64,000 nucleotides of DNA, from NCBI GenBank assembly GCA_946122785.1, contig CAMGYJ010000002.1, forward strand, positions 10,414,339-10,478,338, given 5' to 3'. How positions within the stretch are numbered: the first letter of the stretch is position 1; the number at the start of each line of letters is the position of its first letter. Source of the DNA: Linum tenue (Eukaryota; Streptophyta; Magnoliopsida; Malpighiales; Linaceae). Under the pieces are notes generated by a model. The model made no database searches, was not told where the DNA came from, and worked only from the letters and a program-made list of their open reading frames with translations. The translations under genes were made by a program, and so were the position numbers. Shown here piece after piece: positions 12,667-24,600 of the stretch.

Positions 12667-13699
12667 TGAGCAGCGGATATATATATTGTATGGGCTTCAG
12701 AGAAAGAGCAAGTTTGTTTTGCGAAGGCTTGCTCTAAACCAGCCATTTAGTAGTATACCTATTATATAGGAGCTCTTACATTTGCAGGTAAGAGTTTGTG
12801 AAACGCTGTTGTTTATTGGAGTTTTGTCAAATGTTGTATGTAATGATCTTCAATAGCGAAGGATCGTGGGGTTGATGATGTATGAAGGCTACATGCTTAC
12901 AGAAAATGGAGAAATAAGATTGTTTTCCTATGCTATATGGTTAAATTCCCTTGACTCCTTGTTTTTTGGATTAAGGAGATTGATGTTACAGAACCTGTTC
13001 TTGGCAGTCTCATGACAGTATGATACCTCCAAAATCATTTTGACCGACTGCAATCATAGCAATTTACAGTATGAGAAACTTTTTTCCGGGAAGTATCAGG
13101 GCTTGGATCCTCTTGAGATATGTTTTTAGTTCAGGAAAAGGAGTGAGCTAATTAGTTCAACAGTAGAATACTGGTTTTTCAGGTCTCTGGTGACGTTGGG
13201 AGTTAAACGAAGAACCAGAAACAGAACACAAAGAAATGGAACACGCAAAGCTTTTCTAAGACTTGAGGAAGCAGACAGTATATCAGTCATCACACATTCT
13301 GCCTGGTTTCTATAATTTCATTGCACCATGATTACAATTAGGTAAGCTGGAAAAATATGATATAATTTATGTTGCAATAGATTCCATATTCCACATTAAG
13401 TGGTAGCGCACTCTGTTTGTACAGTTTCTATTTCGAGGTACATTTTGATTTTGACAAAGTCATAAAGCAATACAGCTTAAGGTCCCCATCTTCATTCCTG
13501 AAAGTGTCACAAACGTCCATTGCATCTTCAATTCTCTCTGGGACTCTCCTTTAACCAAACATGGCAAGTAAGGCACATGATAAGAATACCATTCAAAACA
13601 GACTGCTGGTACTCCATTCTTGAAAGAACCAGCAGAGAAAACCTAAGCAAAAGTGCTATCGAGAAGTGAAAGAATCAAGTAGTGTAGGGCAGAACAACA
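12667..13699. other. intergenic; 5' flank of first B3 gene
   Basis: No gene. From about 12955 onward the sequence is clearly paralogous to 16180-16944 (shared blocks such as GTCTCATGACAGTATG and AGACTTGAGGAAGC), so the promoter region was duplicated with the B3 gene. Confidence 0.6.
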
Positions 13700-15535
13700 A
13701 TGGGTTCTCCATCTTTCTTCAAAATCGTTCTTCAATCTGCCATTGATGAGAAGAAGTTGGTAAGCAAGCAACCTACTTGCTTTCTTCTTCTGCATTGCCT
13801 TCTTCTCTGTTTGCTCATCTTTCTTAGATCTGCAGTTTGCTGTATGTGAACTCACTTTGAGTCGTTTCTTATTTTTCTTACGTAATGGCAGCTTCTGCCG
13901 ATGAAGTTTGTGAGGCAACACGAAGGTGAGCTTGACAGGTTTGCAACTTTCAGCCTTCCCGATGGGCGAACCTGGAAGATGGAGATTGTAAAGAGAAAGA
14001 GCGATAGGATGAAGATGCTGGGCCGTGGTTGGTCTGAGTTCACAGCTCACTACTCAATCAGCCATGCCTATTTGTTGGTGTTCAAGTACAAAGGGAGCTC
14101 CAACTTCCATGTCCGGATCTATGATCCAAGCAGCTGTGAAATCGAGTACCCAACTGGTGATCCTGTGAGGAGGCCAAGAAATCATCATGGCTCCAAACCA
14201 AGTAAGATCTTTTACCCACTACCTTCAAGTTTGCTTCTTTCTTGGTATGACAGTCAAAGCATGAGACTTTATAATGTACAAATTTGTGAATTTGTGAAAG
14301 ATGAGCATGAAGAGGGGAGATCAGGGGATATAATTGAGCCCATAGTGGGCAGGAGCTTTGAAAAGATATGCAAGAAGGCTACTCCATCAGGGGAGAGGGC
14401 GATCTTAGCTGCAATGAACCTCAAGCTTAAGAATCCTTCATTCATGCTGATTGTGCAGCACTACAACCTGTCAAACCCTGTGGCTGTGAGATTTCTGAGT
14501 TCATTTTTTAATGATATTTTGTAGCCAACAATGGAAAGGAAGTTGTTTTAACGCTCTTTGTTGTTGTTGTTATGATGATGATGCATGCTAGTACGTACCG
14601 GGTGAGTTTGCCAACAAGTATCTGAGCCCGAATTGCAGCCAGATGAAGGTGAGAGATTCCAACAGCAGCAGAGGAGGAGAGTGGGTGATTCGATTCTCTT
14701 GGAGGGACCGTGGTGGCTTGAATCTGGGACTAGGATGGGGTGCTTTCACAGACGACAAGGAGTTGGAGACAGAAGACGTTTGCCTGTTTGAGCTGATCAA
14801 ACCTGCAGATTGTGTCATGAAAGTTCACATCTTTCGTGCTTCCATCCTTGGTTAGGAAACCTAGGCATTGTCTGAGTGATTAACGGTGTGTAATAAGATA
14901 AAAAACTTGGATTGCTGTTGTTTGGATGATCAAACTGGCCTTGTGGTATGTGTGTTTAAGTTGAAGCTGTTGCAAGATATTTTCTAGCGTCTAATGTACA
15001 AGATCATGTTCCAAGAAAGGTCTATAATTGTAGTGTTTGAATCGAATGAAGATGATGATCCTATGATACAAATTTAATGTGGTGTTAAGCCTGATTTCGG
15101 GTTTCTTCATAAGATTAGCTCCGATCGAATCAAATAACGAACAATGATCATATAACACATCGAATTCGAAACACTCGGCACCGAATTGTATGGCCAACCC
15201 TATATCAAAGTAATGAAACTAACCACATTAGGGCTACAACCCTTCTCATCTCCTTAAGCAATTCCAAAACCATCCCAAACTTCCTCTTCTTACAATAACT
15301 CATAATCAAGATGTTGAAAGTAAATACAGCAAGGTGTAACCCTATCCTTCAACATTCCGCCACAAACCTCTACAGCATGCCAGGCACATTTCACAAACCC
15401 ATTGATCAGAACATTAGGTTTCCAATGAGTCACTTTTCGCATGGTTTCAAAAGCCACTAACCTATCTATCAGACTATCACTCAAGTTCCCAGCTTTACAG
15501 TAAAGCGTTGATGGAAAGCTGGAAAATTGGCTCAA
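12955..15535. repeat. tandem segmental duplication, copy 1 (B3 gene + PPR remnant)
   Basis: This block holds about 0.75 kb of 5' flank, the first B3 gene and an antisense PPR remnant. The same order recurs at about 16180-18360, offset by about 3.2 kb, with identical exon lengths (60, 310, 185, 264 bp) in the B3 genes. Borders are approximate because both flanks have drifted. Confidence 0.8.
13700..14855 (+). CDS. double-B3 (REM / VRN1-like) DNA-binding protein, copy 1
   Basis: Plant B3-domain nuclear protein of the REM class, VRN1-like in layout; such proteins bind DNA, often with little sequence specificity. Exons 13700-13759, 13892-14201, 14301-14485 and 14592-14855 join in phase to 272 residues. 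The first B3 domain is at about residues 5-100 (FFKIVLQSA, LPDGRTWKMEIVKRKSD, GWSEFTAHYSISHAYLLVFKY, FHVRIYDPSSCEIEYP). A short linker is followed by a second B3 domain at about 165-268 (NPSFMLIVQHYNLS, YVPGEFANKYLSPN, WVIRFSWRDRGG, ETEDVCLFELIKPADCVMKV). The ATG opens MGSPSFFKI, as usual for the family. Relatives often carry a longer linker, so this is a compact form. It is tandem with a paralogue 3.2 kb downstream; both appear intact. Confidence 0.85.
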
Positions 15536-15880
15536 TTATGGGACAAAAGAAGATTACCTTCACTGCAAGGACAAGGGTTTGGAGCCGTGAAATGGATGGT
15601 GAGGTCGGAAAGCCTGTTGGTGTTGGCGAGACTGCGGGCCATCCACTCGAAAGTTGTGTGATCGTGTCAGAAAGAATCCACCGTCGCGGCCCAGCTGAAG
15701 AGCGGAGATCATAATGGCGGTAATCAGAGTGGTGGTGGAGCTTGGATTTGAGGAATTGAAGTAGGTTTTGTGGGTTCACTGATCGGATTGTGAAGTAGAC
15801 TCCGAGGAAATTCACGATGGTAATGAGCGTCAGAGTGAGTCGCCGCGGAGATGGGAGCCTATCAAAGCCTCTATTCAAGT
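15290..15880 (-). pseudogene. pentatricopeptide repeat (PPR) protein, 5' remnant
   Basis: Read on the minus strand, this region encodes the N-terminal part of a P-class PPR protein in shifting frames: NPQNLLQFLKSKLHHH, then SWAATVDSF and HDHTTFEWMARSLANTNRLS after a frame change, then IEPIFQLSINALL, CKAGNL and a PPR motif piece NVLINGFVKC...MLKDRV. At least two frameshifts and an in-frame TGA between SF and HDH show that it is not functional, and the downstream repeats are absent. A shorter remnant of the same gene lies behind the second B3 gene. PPR proteins normally bind organellar RNA. The assignment uses recognised family sequence, not a search. Confidence 0.75.
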
Positions 15881-16944
15881 TTCAAACTGGTCTCCTAAAT
15901 CCTTCACGAACGGTGAAATGGAGTGGACAGTGGAAGGGTAAGAACTAATTTTACTTTCTAGTCTCTACAGAATGTCATTTTAACAAATAAGTCCGTATAA
16001 TGCTATGGTTATTAACAAATAAGTCTCTATATTATGTTTTCTATTCATTTGTAGTCCCTTCATCAGACATTTTCTTCAATTGCGTTACTAGGCCGTTAGC
16101 TGAGCTTGGTTGGATCACTCAAGTGTCGCAATTTTTTATCGAGAAATAAGATTGATTAAGTGTATTATATGGTTAAATGTCATTGATTTCTTGGTTTTAG
16201 AAGATTGATGTTGAAGAACTCATTTGTGGTAGTCTCATGACAGTATGCGATGGTAACATTATTTTTGACCGACTGAAATTATGGAAATATAAAGTACGAT
16301 AGACTTTTATTTGTGTAGTTAGTTACAGGGCTTGGAGCCTCTTGAGATGTTTCTCCCCCCTTCTTCCGTTGAATCTCTTGAGATGTTATGGTGTTCTTAG
16401 TTCAGTTAAATAAAGAGACTGAACTAATTAGTGCAACAGAAGACTGCTTTTTCAGATCTCTGCTGAAGTTGGGAGTTGAAGAACAACCAGATACAGAACA
16501 CAGTCACAGAGAACTTGAACATGCAAAGCTTTTCAAGACTTGAGGAAGCTAACAGTGAATCAGCCACCACACATGCTTGCCTGGTTTTCATCATTTCGTT
16601 GCATCATGAAAACAATTAGGTAGGCTGAATATCATGACATCATTTCAGTAATAATAGATTCCAAATTCCACATTTAGAGGTTGCACACTGAGTTTGTACA
16701 GTTTCTATCTTGATGTTCATTTTGACAGAGCCATAAAGCAATCCATCTTCATTCCTGAAATTGGCACTAACTTCCATTGCTGCTTCAATTCCCTCTGGGA
16801 CTCTCTTTTAACCAAACATGGAAAATAAGGCACATGATAAGAAAACAATTCTAAACAAAGTGCTGGTATTCATTTCTTGGCCGAACGAGAAGAGAAAAAC
16901 CAAGCAAACTGCTCTCAAGAAGTGAAAGAATCAAGAGAACAACA
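15881..16944. other. spacer and 5' flank of second B3 gene
   Basis: About 15900-16170 is AT-rich and shows no gene. From about 16180 it is the duplicated B3 5' flank (paralogous to 12955-13699), with several small indels relative to copy 1. Confidence 0.5.
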
Positions 16945-18111
16945 ATGGATTCTCCATCTTTCTTCAAGATCATTCTTCCATCTGCAATTATTGATAAGAA
17001 GCTGGTAAGCAAAAAAACTGTCTTTTTTAATCTACATTGCCTGGAGGTTCTTCTGTTTGGTTATCTTTCTTAAATTTGCAGGTTGCTGTCTATATGAACT
17101 CAGTTTCGAATCATTACTCAATTAATTGCAGCTTCTGCCACCAAACTTTGTGATGCAACATGGGGGTGAGCTTGCAAGTTTAGCAACTTTCATTGTTCCA
17201 GATGGGCGAACGTGGGAGATGGCAATTGTAAAGAGAAGGAGGGATGGGATGAAGATGTTATGCCGCGGTTGGTCTGAGTTCACAGCTTTCTACTCAATCA
17301 GCCATGGCTATCTGCTGGTGTTCAAGTACAAAGGGAACTCCAACTTCCATGTCCGGATCTATGATCCAACCAGCTGCGAAATCGAGTACCCAAATGGTGA
17401 TCCTATAAGGAGCCCAAGATATCATCATGGCACCAGACCAAGTAAGATGTTTTTTACCCCTTCAAATTTGCTTCTTTCTTGGAAATGACAGTCAAAGCAT
17501 GAGACTTTATAATGTAAAAAATTTGTGAATGTGTGAAAGATGAGCATGAAGAGGGGAGATCAGGAGGTAGAATTGGGACCATAGTGGGCAAGAGCTTTGA
17601 ACAGATATGCAAGAAGGCTACACCATCAGGGAAGAGGGCGATTTTTGCTGCAATGAAGCTCAAGCTTCAGAATCCTTCATTCATGCTGATTGTGCAGCAC
17701 TACAATCTGTCAAACCCTATGGCTGTGAGATATTTGAGTTCTTCATTTCTTTTATGATTTGTTGTAGCCAACCATGAAAAGGAAGTTGCTTTAACGCTCT
17801 TTCTTTGTTGTTGTTGTTGTTGTTGTGATGATGATGATGTATGATAGTATGTGCCGGGTGAGTTTGCCAACAAGTATCTGAGCCCCAATTGCAGCCAGAT
17901 GAAAGTCAGAGATTCCAGCAGCAGCAGAGGAAGAGAGTGGGCGATTCAATTCTCTTGGAGGGAGCGCGGCGGCTTGAACCTGGGACTAGGATGGGGTGCT
18001 TTCGCTGACGATAAGGAGTTGGAGATAGAAGACATTTGTCTGTTTGAGCTACTCAAACCTGCAGATTGCATCATGAAAGTTCACATCTTTCGTGCATCCT
18101 TCTATAGTTAG
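16945..18111 (+). CDS. double-B3 (REM / VRN1-like) DNA-binding protein, copy 2
   Basis: Tandem paralogue of the preceding B3 gene with the same four-exon structure: 16945-17004, 17132-17441, 17540-17724, 17848-18111, giving 272 residues. First B3 domain: FFKIILPSA, VPDGRTWEMAIVKRRRDG, GWSEFTAFYSISHGYLLVFKY, CEIEYPNGDP. Second B3 domain: NPSFMLIVQHYNLSNPM, YVPGEFANKYLSPN, IQFSWRERGGLNLGLGWG, IEDICLFELLKPADCIMKV. Amino-acid changes between copies are scattered and mostly conservative, and neither has a stop, so both were probably under selection for some time. A TTG-type triplet run in the third intron (about 17805-17826) is longer than in copy 1. Likely role: nuclear DNA binding in reproductive or meristem development, as inferred for REM genes in general. 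Confidence 0.85.
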
Positions 18112-18167
18112 GAAAGCTAGGAATTCCCTGAGTGATTATCGGTGTGTAATAATCAACTACTAATCAA

Positions 18168-18360
18168 GAAGTAAACACATCAGTTCAACTCTATCCTTCA
18201 ACATTTTGACATGAACCTCTACAGCTTGATCATGCCGGCCACATTTCACAAACCCATTGATGAGAGCATTATAAATAGCCACATTAGACCACCCGTCAAT
18301 CAATCTTCTCATAGTTTCAAAATCCACTAACCCATCAAGTTCCCAGCTTTATTGTTCCCT
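18168..18360 (-). pseudogene. PPR protein fragment, second remnant
   Basis: On the minus strand one PPR motif is readable (NVAIYNALINGFVKCGRHDQ, then AVEVHVKMLKDRVEL), preceded by LVDFETMRR and, after a frame slip, KAGNL. It corresponds to the 3' part of the remnant at 15290-15535 and keeps the more complete motif. A small deletion around GNL-MG shifts the frame, so it is broken as well as truncated. Confidence 0.7.
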
Positions 18361-18864
18361 CCACAACACAATGCTATGGCTCGCAGAGGCGGTGGCTCAC
18401 CGGCGGCAGCCGCCTCTGCCGCCACAGCTGCTGTTGGTCATGTATACTCATGGACATGAACAGACCCTTCTCAGCATTTCTTCAAAGATAATCAACCTTG
18501 CCTAGCTAGCAACTCCCCAGTCTCTACTCAACAAGCTGGTGTTACTACAATCAAAAGAGAAAAGACCAATGGTTTTTACCAATTCATAACAATCTTTATT
18601 TCAAAACCATGAATGTATTCTGTTTTCCCCCCTTTCACCAATAACCCCAATTGTGACACTACTTAATTGTACACTTAACTCTTCCCACATTCTTTAGACA
18701 GCCAAAAAAATTATGTATCTTTACAAATATTCTACCCCACCCCACTCCCCTCTGGCCCCTCCCACTTCTTTGCTGAATATGCTACAACAGTGTTTGTATA
18801 CACAAGCTTTTCCCTTCTTCACCATCAACAAGCCAATCCTGGTCGAATCTGGATTCGACCATTT
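18361..18864. other. 3' flank of the BELL homeodomain gene
   Basis: No gene. A short GC-rich patch at about 18375-18440 is unexplained. The stretch nearest 18865 should be the 3' UTR of the minus-strand BELL gene. Confidence 0.4.
18595..18600 (-). terminator. candidate poly(A) signal AATAAA
   Basis: Plus-strand TTTATT reads AATAAA on the minus strand about 265 nt after the BELL gene stop codon, a plausible plant 3' UTR length. Plant poly(A) signals are loose, so this is only a candidate. Confidence 0.35.
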
Positions 18865-21672
18865 TCACGCTACAAAATCATGTAACAAATGGGAGGAACT
18901 GAACCTGTGTTGCTGCCTACTCCCCGGGTTTACACATTCAAACTCACTCGTCTCTCCACCTACAGACGACGCTGCTGCTGCGGCTGCTGCTGCACTATAG
19001 ATATCATCACCTCTCATGGAAACAAATCCGTGGTTAGGATGATGATGATGGCTTGCACTGGATATTGGTAATCCTCCACCACCACCACCTTCACAATGCT
19101 GCAACCCTAATGTCAACGACACACCACCCCCACTCCCGCCACCGTACCTCCCCATTTCCTGCATCTGGTACGCTGCAGCAGCTGCTGCCATGAATCTACT
19201 ATCACCACCTCCCCCAACAATGGCCTCATTGTAAAGGCCACAATTGTCGACATCAAGCCTCCCATGTGTTGTGCCGAATTGGAATTGGGGCCTCGCGGTT
19301 GAGCCTCCAACCATATCCATGTCGTGAACAAGATGATGTTGATGATGATGATCAGACGTTTTCTCCATAGCTTGTTCTATCGCGGAAGATGAGGTCACAC
19401 TTTGTTGTTGGTGCTGCATTTCTTCACCTTGGTCCTCGGAGCTTCTCATGTCAGCCCTTGAGAGTGCTCTGGCAGCAGCCGTCTCGGAGGAGGAGTTGGA
19501 GTCCATCTCTGCATCGCCGAGTTCTTCTTTGTACATCTCTTCCACCATCGGCTTCCAGAGACGTACTCGTGCATTGATGAACCAATTTGAGACCTGAACA
19601 AAGACAGTGAAACCAAGTTAAAATGAAACTTGTTATTTCTTTATTTTTTATAAAGGAAATGAAACTCACTTGATGTGCAAAACAGAATGCATTTTTTCTT
19701 GTCTGTCAAGTAAGGTCATTTGTCCTCTTACCTGGCCTCGAGTTAATCCAGTCTGCCTAGCCAGCATAATCTTGTCTGAATCCTTCGGATAACTGAAGAT
19801 TAAACATCATTTATGAGACCAAATAATCAAATGGTGAAACTCACAATACATAGGATTAGAAGGATCGAGAGATCGAATATTTACGGATGAAGGAAATGCT
19901 CGAACAGCCAGGCACGAAGAATTGAGACAGAGTTCTCGGGCAGTCCCCTCTGTGGCCTCCAAGTGTGTTGTTGCATCATGCCAAGCTGCTGAAGAGCCCT
20001 CTGCTGCCTCAGCTGCTGATCGACATACCGAAGCCGTGTTATTGCAACACCTTTGCTATTCTCTGATGTCTCTTGCTCACCTAAGCTTTTCCTGACAGAC
20101 TTAATCTGTCCGTTAATGGTGTCCCTCAAGCACCGGAAATGGCGAGATATGGTCTGCAAGGCGAGAGCTGTATACGGTTTGGCAGCCCCACAGCCTGCTA
20201 TGACGTCAAATGACGACACTACAATCTGCATCTGGTGATAGTACTGCTTGTACCTTCTGTCAACCTGGAAAATCCGAAGAAACCAGTGTTACTGTTGTAC
20301 CTTCTATCAACAGTATGAGATCATGATGGTAGTTTCGAGCTTTGAACACACAGAAACCGGGAAAACCATAAGGTAGAAGATTTTTTGGTTCACAAAATAT
20401 TCTAGAAGCAACAGTTATGATATGTCAAGTAGAAGGTGAGAGTTAGGTGGGAGTATGATTTGCTGTATCAAAGAAAGTTGGTATCTCTACCAAACATCGT
20501 TGTCTGGAAAATATTGAGAGGAAATTTTAGACCTTATCTGAATCAAAATACCCTACCAGAAACAGCATCTCTATAACAACATTATATTAAATTCGGATCA
20601 TGTAAGACCAAATGTTGTTAAGTAGACAATAAAAAATACTTTTAATAGTTCAAATCTAATGAAAAAAGTCCTGCATTAGAATTTGGTTCTTCAATCAGTT
20701 GATGCTAAGAGATGTATGATGTATTAAGATTTAAGACATGATGAAAAGGAAAACAATCGAAATCAAACAATTGGGTTTTACCTCATCCAGCATGGACAAG
20801 AGCTTTGTCAACTTATTCTGCAGCTCCTGTCTTTCAGAATGCGAAAGCTCGTTGGCTGAATTGTTCAGAGATTCATCATTCTTTGATCCACTGTCTCCTT
20901 CCTTGGAGCTGTTGTTCATATCATTCTCATTTGTTTTCTGGCTCTTGTCCTTATCAGCCTGCCTCAGAGCTTTCCGAACATTAACGACTTCATCAAGCAG
21001 TTGTTGTGCTGCCTTGAGATACTTGGAATTAGGAATGGTTCTTGCTATACTCGTCATTCCATACTGTGCATATTCCCCTTTATTGCCAGCATCCTGATGA
21101 ACTCCTCCACCAAGGTAGACACCATGTCCCAAAAACTCAGCACTCCTTGGTTGATCATTCCTACCAGTTGGGCTCTCAGCTACAGTAGATGGATTGGGAC
21201 TTAAGAATGATGTAAATCCTGGGTTAGCATTCCGGTAAGGCATTTGAATTCCAGATGGGATTTGTGTCCCCAAGCTCAAAGACAAGCCTTGTCCTTGCAA
21301 ATTCTGGTGAAGAATGTTGCTAGAAGTACCAGCGATCGAGTGCATAACAAGCATCTCATTTCTGCCATCTCTCCAAGCATTGAAATCATGCTCACCGACT
21401 CGTGATCCATCAAAATTCGTCAGTATCTCTTGCTGCTGCTGCTGCTGCTGCTGCTGCTGGGTTGATGTTGATCCCTCTACAGACTGAATTTCAATGCAGT
21501 TGTTTTGCTGCTGAGCATTGTTAGGTAATGCATCTGAGTATGACCCGGGATTCATGTACATCATCATGTTGCCGGTAAGAACTGGAGTCTCGGAATATGC
21601 ACCAGGAAGATATACCATTGGAGTAGCAGCAGCCTCCCTCTCATTGCTGGAACTGGGATAGTAAGTTGCCAT
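18865..21672 (-). CDS. BLH1: BEL1-like homeodomain (TALE) transcription factor
   Basis: Nuclear TALE homeodomain factor that pairs with KNOX proteins in meristem and organ development. Four exons on the minus strand, 21672-20782, 20264-19885, 19792-19732 and 19593-18865, join in phase to 686 residues. The 61-bp third exon inside the homeobox is characteristic of BELL genes. Order: N-terminal ZIBEL-like motif [13 protein letters not shown] (about residue 130), SKY box [21 protein letters not shown] domain ([20 protein letters not shown] through [16 protein letters not shown]), homeodomain ([39 protein letters not shown]) and C-terminal VSLTLGLQ plus [18 protein letters not shown] run encodes about ten glutamines near residue 75, and alanine runs occur in the C-terminal region. 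The sequence is closest to what is called BLH1 in rosids, but clade placement needs a tree. No damage is seen. Confidence 0.93.
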
Positions 21673-21681
21673 TTTTTTATT

Positions 21682-21690
21682 TCAAATCAT
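21682..21690 (-). promoter_or_regulatory. minimal upstream ORF (ATG-ATT-TGA) before the BELL start codon
   Basis: On the minus strand an upstream ATG is followed after one codon by TGA, and only 9 nt separate that stop from the main ATG at 21672. If it lies in the mature leader it could reduce initiation at the main start. Whether the transcript includes it depends on the leader structure: a possible intron acceptor lies upstream near 21764. Confidence 0.5.
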
Positions 21691-24600
21691 GAGCTTCTCC
21701 TTTTCCCTCTTATGTTAAGATCTTCTAATCAGATTGCACGCGTAGTCACCCCCTTCTCAACTGAAATGAACATCAGCTGTACATTAAACTTCCATTTGCA
21801 GTGCAGAAGAAGTAATCAAAGCAGCAATTTTCACCCAACCAGAAGAGGCAAGAGGTGGAGTAAGGGCTTAAGTTCACAGGACCAATCAAGGAAGTTACAC
21901 AAGAGCAACCAAACATCATAGTACCTTCGTCTCTCTGACAACTTCATCATCTCCTGGTTCCTAGTTGTCCCAAGAGGCAAGGTAAAAGAGGGGGGGAAAT
22001 GACCAATCTAGTACACAACATTAAGTAACTTAAGACACCACCCAAGAATAAAAAAGAAGATCAAGGAAACAAAACTTTCAGAACAGAAGCATCCACCAAC
22101 CCCAAACAAACCCCAAGATAGAAAAAGAAGAAGAAGAAGAGGAAAAGGAACACCCTCCTGCAAAAGAACACAAACAAGACAAACCCAGAATCTGCAAATC
22201 CCTACACAACAGCATATTCAATTTTTGCTCATTCCAACACACACAAAAGTTGCCAATAAATTAACAATTTCCCTATTGGGACATCACCACAGTCACCACC
22301 ACTTAAAACCCATCTTCCTCTTCTTCTCTTCCTTTCCATCAAGCACATGGAGGAGAGAAAGAGACAGCCAAGAGATAAGAAGAATGCAAAACAAAAAGAT
22401 GAAAACTTTGGCAGCAAAAGGGAAGCTTAATTTAATGGCTGAATAAAAAATTTGTACCTGGAAACCAGTAAACAGTTTTGTGGGTGCCTCAGGGAACAGG
22501 GAAACCTCAAACACATCGATCGATCCACCACTAACTTAGAACAAGAAGAAGAAGAACCCAACAAAAATAACAATATACAAAGTCCTTCCTCAAGGAATAT
22601 ACACTCTAGGAGAGGGAGAAACAAAGGCTAGAAGAAGCAAAAAAATTCCTTCTTTTCCCCCCACCCCTGTCTTCTTTTTCCTCTGAAAAGATAGGAAGTG
22701 ATAATTGAAAGGAGATGGCAATGAACTATTCTCTCGCTTTCTTCTTTTCTGCTCGTTGTGGGGGAGGGATCATAAGTCTCTTCCTCTCACTTTTGATCTT
22801 TTATCTCCTCCCATCATATATTCTCCATCCATCATTCCATAGAAAAATCCCCACGTGAGCATCCCTCTCTTCTCTTTCTTTGCCTTTCTTTCTCAAAGGG
22901 GAATACCAAATGATAGCTTTCTGTTTGTAGCAATCACTGTGTGGCCCTTTTTTGTTGAAATGGTGGTGGTGGTGGTGGTGGTGGGAGGGTTAGGCTAAGC
23001 TTTCTTTCTTTCCTTCCTTCTTTCCCTCTGGATCCCCTTTCTTTTCTTAGCTTTGGTTGGAGCTTTGTTGCTTCAAGCCTCAAATCCCCATCCAACAGTT
23101 TGTTGAAACGAAGTTTGAGAGTGAAAGGAAAATAGCAGCTAGAGAGTGAAAGCAGAGAGAGAGAGAGAGAGAGATAGAATTATGATGATGAGTAAGAAGA
23201 AAAGGCTATATCTTGGTGGTTGGTGGAGACTGTAATCAGCTTGACTTCCCCTTCTTCTTGTGGATTCAGCAGCAGCCTTCTAGAGCTTATTCTCCCATCT
23301 CCTCCTTATGTTGCTTGCTGCTGTTGTTGTTGGTAAAGCTCACAACTTGTTAGTTTCTTTCTTATGGGGATTTGGTTAAGGAGTTTCAATCTCTTAACTA
23401 CCAGTTGGTAGACCTAAACCCCTCCTCTTAAACCCTTCCCCTTCCCTGATTCTTCTTCTGCTTCCTTCCTTCTTCACACAAAAACCCAATCTGGGTTAGC
23501 TTCTTTCTCTATCTAGATTCTCTCTCTAGACCAGCAGCATATCTCTCAGCTGAAGCTGATTGCTGGATGTCCCTCTCATATCCTCTTCAGCAATGGAACC
23601 CCTCCCTACCTCTCCTCTGCCTTTGCTGCAATCTCCACCATATAACTTAATAATCATATTCTTTCCTTTTTATTTTATTTGGTTGGCAAATTATTCTTCC
23701 TATCCTCTTTCTTTTCTGAATAAAGAAAATGGAGGAAATAAAAAAACAGATATTTTGAATTCTAAAAGGTGGGAACTGGGAAGGATTAGGAAGAGCACCA
23801 TTAGCAATAGCAGGATTAGGTGCCTGCACCCATATCAGTATTTTGTCCTCTTGTTCTAACTAATGTTTGTTTTGGAGATTCACTACTGGGTTTACTTTCT
23901 TGCTTTTGTTTGTACTAAATTAGTAAATTTATACCAAGTTCTTTATTTTTTTACTTTTACTTGGGATTCCATTTATTAGTTTCTCCTGTCTTTCTTCGAT
24001 TGAGTGTTTCAATGGGATACCTGTGTGTTCAGAGAGTTGAGACTTTCCAGACAGAAGTGGGATTTGTGCTTTTTCTTTACTCCCTTTTCTTTCTTCTTTA
24101 TTAAATAAAAAGGTAAATAGTAAAAAAATTACAAAGTGAATTTCATCGGTTTCAAAGCAATTAGTTGAAAACAAATCGTGTCAAAAGGGTCGTTTTACAA
24201 TGCATCGTTTTTTTATTTTTTCAGCAGAAACAATACATGGATTGTTTCTATGATGTGACAGAAACTATCATTCATTTTGAGTGATTGTTATATCTCAACT
24301 TTTAGTTGAGATTGTTGAGATAGTTGAGTTGAGATTGTTTTGTCTCGGCTTTTAGCTTATGCGACATACACAATCACACATATCAAACGTTGTATTCTAC
24401 AATGCATCAAATTCGACAATACATGTATAATATTATACATGCATTCTCAACAATACATCTATTTAACAATCGCAACTTCCAAACGACCCCAAAGAGAAAT
24501 ATCGACGAAGAGCAAAAACAATGAGTGAAAATAATCACCTAAAGAGTCTGGACACTTGATCCAAACACAATATACCCAAATTCCTCCTTGCTTCCATACA

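Larger units (their letters stand above)
16180..18360. repeat. tandem segmental duplication, copy 2 (B3 gene + PPR remnant)
   Basis: Second copy of the block described at 12955-15535: 5' flank, B3 gene, then antisense PPR fragment. The PPR part is shorter here and the spacer after the B3 stop is much reduced. Confidence 0.8.

Noticed and set aside
19113..19577. Plus- and minus-strand frames overlapping the BELL gene last exon
   Set aside because: Out-of-frame shadows of the BELL coding sequence.
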